This document shows positions 1 through 4,477 of a stretch of DNA of 5,760 nt, one piece after another. This DNA is from Chloroflexota bacterium (GTDB lineage: Bacteria > Chloroflexota > Anaerolineae > Thermoflexales > Thermoflexaceae): positions 1-5,760 of the forward strand of contig JAUQQB010000199.1 in the NCBI GenBank assembly GCA_030550075.1, read 5' to 3'. Both the position numbers and the translations under genes were made by a program. The notes below the pieces were generated by a model. It did no database searches and was not told the origin of the DNA. It saw only the letters and a program-made list of their open reading frames with translations. How positions within the stretch are numbered: the first letter of the stretch is position 1; every line of letters starts with the position of its first letter.

Positions 1-2
1 TG

Positions 3-1220
3 GCCCAGGCGATAGTTGCGGCTCGTTTCGGCACCGGGCCGGATAAAAGCGCCTTCGATGTGGCCATGGTCATGCCGGACTTTCTGTTCCTGTTCACCGG
101 CGGAACCCTGGCGGTGGTCCTGGTGCCAGTGCTGACCGCATGGTTGGTGCGCGACCCTCAGGAGGCGGCCCGTCTCGCCACCACCGTGGCGCTCCTGACG
201 GTGGGTGCGCTGACCGTGGCCGGGCTGTTGATCGCCTGGAGCGCACCCTTCTGGGTGCGGGCGGTCTTCGGGCCCGGGCTCCCTCCGTCGACGCAGGATC
301 AGGCGATCCGCCTGCTGCGGGTGCTCTGGCTGGTCGCGGTGCTGTTCGGGCTCAGCGGAGTGCTCACAGCGGTGCTGCATTCGGCCCGACGCTTCGTATG
401 GCCTGCCCTGGGCTCCGTGCTGGCCGATGGGGGCCCGATCCTGGGGGCGCTTCTGCTATCTCGCCCTCTGGGCATTCTGGGGCTGGCGTGGGGAGTGATC
501 CTGGGCGCCCTCTTCCACACCCTGATCCTGCTCCCCGGACTGCGGGGCTGGCCGTGGGCCTGGGCGATGGATCCCCGTCATGCAGGGTTGCGGACGGTGG
601 GGGCGCTGCTGATCCCGCGGGCTTTGATTGTGTCGCTGGCGTATTTTCAGATCGCCTGGGGCTATCGCCTGATCGGGGGTCTGGAGCCCGGGGCGGTCGC
701 GGCCCTGGCCTATGGCTGGCGCCTGATGCAGGTGCCTCAGACGTTGATCAGCACCAGCCTGGCGATCGTGCTCCTTCCCACCCTCTCCGCCCATGTCGCC
801 CGGGGGGATCGGAAAGCCCTGTGGCAGGATCTGGGCTGGGCGCTGGGGATCGCCGGGGTGCTCTCCGCATTAGCCGGCGGGGTGTTGTGGTTTGGAGGGG
901 AGACGCTGGTGCGATGGTTGCTGGCCCGGGGTGCCTTCGGGGAGGCGTCGGTGGAGGCCGTGGGGGCTGCTCTCCGGATGTTTGCCCCCGGGTTGCTGAC
1001 CTACACGATCGCTGAGATCACCGCTCGCGCTTTCTATGCGCGCCATGATTTCCTCCGGCCGCTCACGGCCGCCGCCGTCGGCACCGCCGCCTATCTGGCG
1101 ATGGCCCCGGCGCTGGTTTCTATCCTGGGGCCTGCGAGCCCCGCCCTCGCCAACAGCCTGGCCATCGGCCTGGAGGCGCTCCTTCTGCTGCTCTGGACGC
1201 GATCCTTTAAACCAAAGTAG
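3..1220 (+). CDS. murJ: MurJ/MviN-family lipid II flippase, 5' end missing
   Basis: The frame is open to the left edge, with no stop before the first complete codon at 3, so the true start lies upstream. The visible 405 residues form a very hydrophobic multi-pass membrane protein of the MOP superfamily. Recognisable MurJ blocks are the early P-D-F-L-F...GG-T-L segment ending in VPVL (about residues 25-45), the block with YGWRLMQVP and then AIVLLPTLSAHVARGD (about 237-269), and RGAFGEAS followed by ITARAFYARHDFLRPL (about 309-354). The family moves lipid-linked peptidoglycan precursor across the cytoplasmic membrane. The Arg of YGWRLM (residue 240) matches the position of a functionally important Arg in E. 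coli MurJ. The protein ends after what looks like the twelfth helix, so the two extra C-terminal helices of many MurJ proteins seem absent. A paralogous MOP exporter is the main alternative. The stop codon lies inside a terminator hairpin shared with the convergent thioesterase gene. Confidence 0.85.
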   Translation, partial: AQAIVAARFGTGPDKSAFDVAMVMPDFLFLFTGGTLAVVLVPVLTAWLVRDPQEAARLATTVALLTVGALTVAGLLIAWSAPFWVRAVFGPGLPPSTQDQAIRLLRVLWLVAVLFGLSGVLTAVLHSARRFVWPALGSVLADGGPILGALLLSRPLGILGLAWGVILGALFHTLILLPGLRGWPWAWAMDPRHAGLRTVGALLIPRALIVSLAYFQIAWGYRLIGGLEPGAVAALAYGWRLMQVPQTLISTSLAIVLLPTLSAHVARGDRKALWQDLGWALGIAGVLSALAGGVLWFGGETLVRWLLARGAFGEASVEAVGAALRMFAPGLLTYTIAEITARAFYARHDFLRPLTAAAVGTAAYLAMAPALVSILGPASPALANSLAIGLEALLLLLWTRSFKPK

Positions 1221-1249
1221 GACAACTGCAAGCAGTTGTCCTATCTTTT
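1218..1249. terminator. Bidirectional intrinsic terminator between convergent genes
   Basis: Positions 1218-1229 (TAGGACAACTGC) and 1232-1243 are a perfect 12-bp inverted repeat separated by only AA, so the folded loop would be about four bases. On the plus strand it is followed by ATCTTTTA, a short U tract. On the minus strand it is followed by CTTTGGTTTAAAGG, a weaker T-rich run. The left arm begins with the murJ stop codon, and the right arm ends five bases before the thioesterase stop, so the hairpin fills nearly all of the 27-bp gap. Ending transcription in both directions is an inference from this geometry. Confidence 0.8.
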
Positions 1250-1736
1250 ACGAGGCAGTCCGGGTCGCCACGCTCTCCCGGCGGGCCAGGCGTTCCGCCC
1301 GGCGCTGGTCGGCCTCTTCCGCCTTACGGCGTTCTTCCTCCGTCTCCAGGATCAGCGGGGGCACCGGTGCGGGACGACCATCCCGATCCAGGGCCACATA
1401 AACGAAATAAGCCGTCGCCGTCACCCGGCGATCCCCCGTCAGCAGATCCTCCGCCTCAACCTGGATCTCCACCTCCATCGAGGTCCGCCACGCTCGCGTC
1501 ATGCGCGCCCGCACGTGCACCAGGTCCCCCACGTGGACCGGGGCGCAGAACTGGATGGAATCCACCACGACCGTCACAGTGGGCCGGCGGGCGTGGCGGG
1601 AAGATACAATCGCTCCCGCCTCATCCATGAGCTTCATAATCCATCCGCCGTGGATATTGCCCAGGATGTTGGCATGCTCCGGTTGCATGATCTGCGTCAG
1701 CACCACCTCGCTGTCCTGAACCCGTTTCCCTTCCAT
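1248..1736 (-). CDS. Acyl-CoA thioesterase, hotdog fold (YciA/BACH type)
   Basis: This 162-residue protein matches the single-domain acyl-CoA hydrolases that cleave acyl-CoA to free acid and CoA in the cytoplasm. The diagnostic stretch is NILGNIHGG then WIMKLMDEAG (residues 23-41): a hotdog helix carrying the Asp38-Glu pair, where the Asp is the expected catalytic residue. It is followed by VDSIQFCAPVHVGD (58-71) and RTSMEVEIQV (84-93), the usual second half of the fold. Residues about 131-156 form a highly charged Glu/Arg-rich C-terminal helix. The ATG at 1736 was chosen over an upstream TTG at 1772 because GGAGAGG lies nine bases before it and family members start close to this point. Acyl chain length cannot be told from sequence. 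It lies downstream of tyrS on the same strand after 167 bp, and converges on murJ. Confidence 0.88.
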   Translation of the reverse strand: MEGKRVQDSEVVLTQIMQPEHANILGNIHGGWIMKLMDEAGAIVSSRHARRPTVTVVVDSIQFCAPVHVGDLVHVRARMTRAWRTSMEVEIQVEAEDLLTGDRRVTATAYFVYVALDRDGRPAPVPPLILETEEERRKAEEADQRRAERLARRESVATRTAS

Positions 1737-1745
1737 GGCGTGAGG

Positions 1746-1752
1746 CCTCTCC
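1746..1752 (-). promoter_or_regulatory. Shine-Dalgarno site of the thioesterase gene
   Basis: On the minus strand GGAGAGG stands nine bases upstream of the ATG at 1736. It decides the start: the longer TTG-initiated frame would put this site inside the coding region and add 12 residues that do not resemble the family. Confidence 0.7.
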
Positions 1753-1806
1753 AGAGAGATCGGTGGAAACAACGCCGTGTGCAGGTAGACGACTGCGAAC
1801 AGTTGC

Positions 1807-1831
1807 CCCGCTGTAGAAGAGAGACAGCGGG
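1807..1831 (-). other. Stem-loop in the tyrS-thioesterase spacer
   Basis: CCCGCTGT (1807-1814) and ACAGCGGG (1824-1831) are a perfect 8-bp inverted repeat with a 9-base purine-rich loop on the plus strand. In the leftward transcript it would be about 71 bases upstream of the thioesterase ATG. No T tract follows on the minus strand, so it is not a standard intrinsic terminator. A second pair, GTTGCCC (1802-1808) with GGGCAAC (1844-1850), encloses it and shares two bases with it, so the two stems compete at the base. A structured leader or processing site is possible; function is unknown. Confidence 0.45.
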
Positions 1832-1862
1832 TTCATCGCCTCCGGGCAACAGCGAGACGAAG

Positions 1863-1888
1863 CGGGAGGGCGAGCCTCCCGGCGAGCC
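1863..1888. repeat. GC-rich hairpin with tandem GGCGAGCC, possible dispersed intergenic repeat
   Basis: CGGGAGG (1863-1869) pairs with CCTCCCG (1875-1881) around a GCGAG loop. The octamer GGCGAGCC occurs twice, at 1869-1876 and 1881-1888. The element lies just after the tyrS stop codon. On the leftward strand the motif resembles short GC-rich intergenic repeats I recall from high-GC environmental bacteria, but only one copy is in this window, so a dispersed family is an inference. It lacks a T tract and so is not called a terminator, though a tyrS transcript-end role is possible. Confidence 0.4.
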
Positions 1889-1903
1889 CTAACCGCACCC
1901 TCA

Positions 1904-3124
1904 TCACGTAGCCGGCATCAATCGGACGAAGCGCCGGCGGCCCACCTGAAGCACCTTCGGCCGGTCGATCGCCACCACGGCCTCCACATCCGAAACCGTC
2001 TCCCCATCCAGCCGGACCCCACCCTGACGGATCAGGCGGCGGGCCTCACTCCGGCTATGAGCCAGCCCGGCAGCGACCAGCAGATCCACTAACGGCTGCG
2101 GGCCGGAAAGAGAGAACACGGGCATCTCCTCGGGGAAGGCCCGCTCCTGGAACACAATGCGGAAATGGGCCTCTGCCCGTTCCGCAGCCTCCTCCCCGAA
2201 GAAGATCGCAACGATCTCGCGCGCCAGCTCCATTTTCACATCCCGCGGGTGGAGGCTCCCCGAGCGCAACCCCTCCTCAATCGCTGCAATCCGGGGAGGC
2301 GGGTAGCGGGTGAGGAGCTTGAAGTAAATCGGCATCGCCTCGTCGGGAATGCTCATGACCTTCCCAAACATATCCTCCGGCGTTGTGTTCAGCGGGATGT
2401 GGTTGCCCAGGGATTTGGACATCTTGCGGACGCCGTCGGTGCCCGGCAGCAGGGGGAGCAGGATCGCGACCTGGGGCCGCTGGCCGAAAGCCTCCTGCAA
2501 CTTCCGCCCGGCCACCACAATGTTAAACAGCTGATCGGTCCCGCCGATCTGCACATCCGCCTGCAGGGCCACCGCGTCGTAGCCCTGCATCAGCGGGTAA
2601 AACGTTTCGTGCAGGAAAATGGGATCGCCGGCCTTCAGGCGTTCAGCGAAGGATTCCCGAGCCAGGAATTGCTGCACCGTAAAATGTGAAGCCAGACGGA
2701 TAAGGTCGGCGAAGGTGAGTTTAGAAAGCCACTCGGCGTTGTAGCGGATGATGGTCCTCTGCGGATCCAGCACCCGGAAGGCCTGCTCCGCATAGGTGCG
2801 CGCGTTGGCCTCCACCTCCTCCGGGGACATCAGGGCGCGCCCCCGCAATTGATCGGAGGGATCCCCCACCAGTGCCGTGAAGGTGCCGATCACCAGAATG
2901 GTCTCATGCCCCAGATCCTGGAACTGCCGCAGCTTCCGCAAGGGCACCGTGTGCCCCAGGTGCAGATCGCTGGTCCGCGGATCCACCCCCAGGTAGACCC
3001 GCAACGGGCGCCCCTCCTGCAGCCGCTCCCGCAACTCTGCCTCCATCGTTTGACGCAGGGTCTCGTCGCCATATTCCGTTCCCTGCATCAAAAGGGCCAC
3101 CTGCTCATCCATCGACATCCCCAT
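1904..3124 (-). CDS. tyrS: Tyrosyl-tRNA synthetase
   Basis: This 406-residue class I aminoacyl-tRNA synthetase attaches tyrosine to tRNA-Tyr in the cytoplasm. Seen in order: YLGVDPRTSDLHLGH (about residues 44-58), which contains the HIGH-type ATP motif HLGH; YPLMQGYD (176-183), with the Tyr, Gln and Asp expected to bind tyrosine; QIGGTDQLFN (192-201); KMSKS (234-238); and a C-terminal S4 RNA-binding domain from about 344 (PLVDLLVAAGLAHSRSEARR onward). Length and arrangement fit the compact TyrZ-like bacterial type. The start at ATG 3124 was chosen because GGGGAGGT lies six bases upstream and the protein then begins MGMSMDEQ, like relatives. Longer GTG and ATG starts at 3166 and 3151 add a Gly/Arg-rich tail with poor ribosome binding sites. 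The segment after GDPSD reads QLRGR where many relatives have a TRP-type motif. I saw no T-box motif upstream. Confidence 0.96.
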   Translation of the reverse strand: MGMSMDEQVALLMQGTEYGDETLRQTMEAELRERLQEGRPLRVYLGVDPRTSDLHLGHTVPLRKLRQFQDLGHETILVIGTFTALVGDPSDQLRGRALMSPEEVEANARTYAEQAFRVLDPQRTIIRYNAEWLSKLTFADLIRLASHFTVQQFLARESFAERLKAGDPIFLHETFYPLMQGYDAVALQADVQIGGTDQLFNIVVAGRKLQEAFGQRPQVAILLPLLPGTDGVRKMSKSLGNHIPLNTTPEDMFGKVMSIPDEAMPIYFKLLTRYPPPRIAAIEEGLRSGSLHPRDVKMELAREIVAIFFGEEAAERAEAHFRIVFQERAFPEEMPVFSLSGPQPLVDLLVAAGLAHSRSEARRLIRQGGVRLDGETVSDVEAVVAIDRPKVLQVGRRRFVRLMPAT

Positions 3125-3130
3125 CCCGGG

Positions 3131-3138
3131 ACCTCCCC
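3131..3138 (-). promoter_or_regulatory. Shine-Dalgarno site of tyrS
   Basis: GGGGAGGT on the minus strand, six bases before the ATG at 3124. This is the strongest ribosome binding site among the in-frame start candidates (3166, 3151, 3124, 3118, 3112) and fixes the chosen start. Confidence 0.7.
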
Positions 3139-3195
3139 GCCCAGATCTCATCCCTGATCCACACATAGGTTCCAGAGGGTAGCGATATCCTTTTC

Positions 3196-3204
3196 ATGAT
3201 AACA
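3196..3204 (-). promoter_or_regulatory. tyrS: Candidate extended -10 promoter for tyrS
   Basis: On the minus strand TGTTATCAT gives a -10 hexamer TATCAT (5 of 6 to TATAAT) preceded by a TGn extension. No convincing -35 box lies 16-18 bases upstream, which an extended -10 can tolerate. A start of transcription here would give a leader of roughly 65 bases before the tyrS ATG. Confidence 0.35.
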
Positions 3205-3206
3205 CA

Positions 3207-3243
3207 GGAATGAGGCGATGCTTCTCCTCAGGTTTGCCATTCC
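3207..3243. repeat. Bulged inverted repeat upstream of the tyrS promoter
   Basis: GGAAT (3207-3211) pairs with ATTCC (3239-3243), and inside it GAGG (3212-3215) pairs with CCTC (3226-3229), with a one-sided bulge of nine bases (3230-3238) and a ten-base loop. It lies just upstream of the candidate tyrS -10, where a regulator could bind. If transcription starts further upstream it would be a leader hairpin instead. Stems are short, so chance is not excluded. Confidence 0.3.
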
Positions 3244-3387
3244 AGCAGAGCTTTGTCAGGGTTGCCGGATCGGCGATCTGGAACAGAAAGACTTCACACC
3301 GCAGAAGTTACGCTGTTGGCCTCCTCATGAGCTCTCGAAAGGGACTCGGGCGCTTCGGCACCAGGCCGTCTTCACACAATCCCACGG

Positions 3388-3418
3388 TTTACGATCCCAC
3401 CTGGCTATCATCTATAAG
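3388..3418 (+). promoter_or_regulatory. Candidate promoter of the exported-protein operon
   Basis: TATAAG at 3413-3418 matches 5 of 6 bases of the -10 consensus, and TTTACG at 3388-3393 matches 4 of 6 of the -35. The 19-base spacing is longer than ideal. A start about seven bases downstream would leave a short leader of about 20 bases containing the GGGAGG site at 3433-3438. A second -10-like hexamer, TATCAT, overlaps at 3406-3411 without a -35. Confidence 0.4.
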
Positions 3419-3432
3419 GACATCCACGAATT

Positions 3433-3438
3433 GGGAGG
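3433..3438 (+). promoter_or_regulatory. Shine-Dalgarno site fixing the start at 3446
   Basis: GGGAGG lies seven bases before the ATG at 3446. The open frame runs back another 76 codons to 3218, but that extension has no comparable site and would bury the membrane anchor in mid-protein. Confidence 0.7.
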
Positions 3439-3445
3439 ATCCCCG

Positions 3446-4456
3446 ATGATCCGCGGATTACGATCCCTGTGGAAGGAGCTTTATGAGTATTTCACATATG
3501 ACCATTATGGGAAGCGGAAGCCGCGGCCGGCCTTTTATGGGGTGGTGCTGACGCTGCTGGTGGCCGCCGGGATGTTCGCGGCGGCCGGGCTCCTCGCCCT
3601 TCGGGCTCCGCGGGGGGAAGGGCCTGCTCCCACCCTGCCCCCGCCGACGAAGACGGCGATCTTCGCCACGGTCACGGCCCAGGCGGCCCGGCCCACCAAC
3701 ACCCCCGCCCCCCTGTGCCCGGAGGATCCCGCCCTCTGGAAGCTGATGGAGGTCAAGCCCTTCCTGGACCCGAAGACCGGCAAGCCCGTGCAGCTGCCCA
3801 AGCCCGTCTACCGCATCGATCCCCCCTGCGTCTACCAGGGCTTCTGGAAGGACATGGCCGACGCCCTGTTCGCCACCTACACCCGAGAGGATGTGCCGCC
3901 GAAGGTGGACAAGCAGATTGAGGTCCCCTGGTACTGGGAGCCGGGGCCCGAGATATCCCGGAAGACCATTGGGATTTACCTGGCCTTAAAGGATTACCTC
4001 TTCTACGACCGGGAGGGGCGGAAGATCGATGAGGTCCTCACCCCCTACACGGTCCTGCCGACCGGTGACCCCGACTACCCGGTCGTGGTCTATCTCTACC
4101 GCGACTCCCCCGGCGCGGCCTACGCCGTGCAGTGGGGAGACACGAAGGGGGATGTGTTCAGCGGCCGCATCCGGGAGATCTGGCCGCTGCGCCTTTCGGG
4201 GGGGACGGTGCTGCGGCGTGTGATCCCTGTCCTCTACCACGCGGGGGTTCGCCGCTGGTTCCTGGCGGATGGGAAGGGCATGACCCGCCGGATCCACGTG
4301 GTGAACGCCGATGGCTCCGGGCTGTGGGGAGTGTTCGGGGTGCCGGGGACCACCCGCTCAGAGCTGGCGAAGGCCTTCGGGAAGAAGGACTTCTTCCCGG
4401 AGACGGTGGACCTGCGATCTTACACCTTGAATGAGCCCATCAGTTTCGGCCCGTGA
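3446..4456 (+). CDS. Membrane-anchored protein of unknown function
   Basis: I do not recognise a family for this 336-residue protein. Residues 1-28 are cytoplasm-like and basic (MIRGLRSLWK start, KRKPRP before the membrane). Residues about 30-52 are one hydrophobic helix, and about 56-90 a Pro/Thr/Ala-rich linker ending TNTPAPL, a layout common in Chloroflexota surface proteins. The rest, about 91-336, is a mixed alpha/beta region with many aromatic residues (PWYWEPGPE at 161-169, YPVVVYLYRD at 211-220, HVVNADGSGLWGVFG at 284-298). By the positive-inside rule this region should lie outside the membrane. Its only cysteines, 91 and 128, both fall in it and could form a disulfide. No catalytic motif is evident. 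It is the first gene of an apparent operon with the secreted protein 21 bp downstream, so a joint role at the cell surface is an inference. Confidence 0.85.
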   Translation: MIRGLRSLWKELYEYFTYDHYGKRKPRPAFYGVVLTLLVAAGMFAAAGLLALRAPRGEGPAPTLPPPTKTAIFATVTAQAARPTNTPAPLCPEDPALWKLMEVKPFLDPKTGKPVQLPKPVYRIDPPCVYQGFWKDMADALFATYTREDVPPKVDKQIEVPWYWEPGPEISRKTIGIYLALKDYLFYDREGRKIDEVLTPYTVLPTGDPDYPVVVYLYRDSPGAAYAVQWGDTKGDVFSGRIREIWPLRLSGGTVLRRVIPVLYHAGVRRWFLADGKGMTRRIHVVNADGSGLWGVFGVPGTTRSELAKAFGKKDFFPETVDLRSYTLNEPISFGP

Positions 4457-4465
4457 TCGACTGTC

Positions 4466-4471
4466 GGGAGG
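4466..4471 (+). promoter_or_regulatory. Shine-Dalgarno site of the secreted-protein gene
   Basis: GGGAGG sits six bases before the ATG at 4478, within the 21-bp gap after the upstream stop codon. It supports both the start and translation from a shared transcript. Confidence 0.7.
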
Positions 4472-4477
4472 CGCAAG

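Larger units (their letters stand above)
3125..3445. other. Divergent intergenic region between tyrS and the exported-protein operon
   Basis: These 321 bases hold no gene I can support. The frames crossing them in both directions give Arg/Ser/Pro-rich translations with no family resemblance, and base composition is less GC-rich than in the flanking genes. It carries both ribosome binding sites, a candidate leftward -10 near 3196-3204, a bulged inverted repeat at 3207-3243 and a candidate rightward promoter near 3388-3418. The part from about 3245 to 3385 shows only weak 4-5 bp stems. No T-box consensus (AGGGTGGNACCGCG) is visible upstream of tyrS. Confidence 0.6.

Noticed and set aside
140..1015. 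Plus-strand 291-codon frame inside murJ
   Set aside because: Gly/Arg/Ser-rich shadow of the murJ frame, whose family motifs are clear.
1236..1892. Plus-strand 218-codon frame opposite the thioesterase gene
   Set aside because: Antisense shadow; its C-terminal EGEPPGEP comes from the GC-rich repeat at 1863-1888, and it overlaps the terminator at its start.
2165..2689. Plus-strand 174-codon frame opposite tyrS
   Set aside because: Antisense shadow of well-conserved TyrRS sequence, with no ribosome binding site or recognisable product.
3292..3377. Octamer CTTCACAC repeated at 3292-3299 and 3370-3377
   Set aside because: One 8-base direct repeat is about what chance gives in 321 bases, and the spacing of 78 suggests no operator geometry.
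3218..3445. N-terminal extension of the membrane-anchored protein by 76 codons
   Set aside because: No good ribosome binding site, no resemblance to any signal or domain, and GGGAGG with ideal spacing precedes the internal ATG at 3446.
3125..3445. Possible T-box leader for tyrS
   Set aside because: The conserved T-box sequence is not present on the minus strand, and no specifier-like stem was seen.
3210..3449. Small 79-codon plus-strand frame in the divergent intergenic region
   Set aside because: Arg/Ser-rich composition, no Shine-Dalgarno site, and it overlaps the candidate promoters; treated as non-coding.
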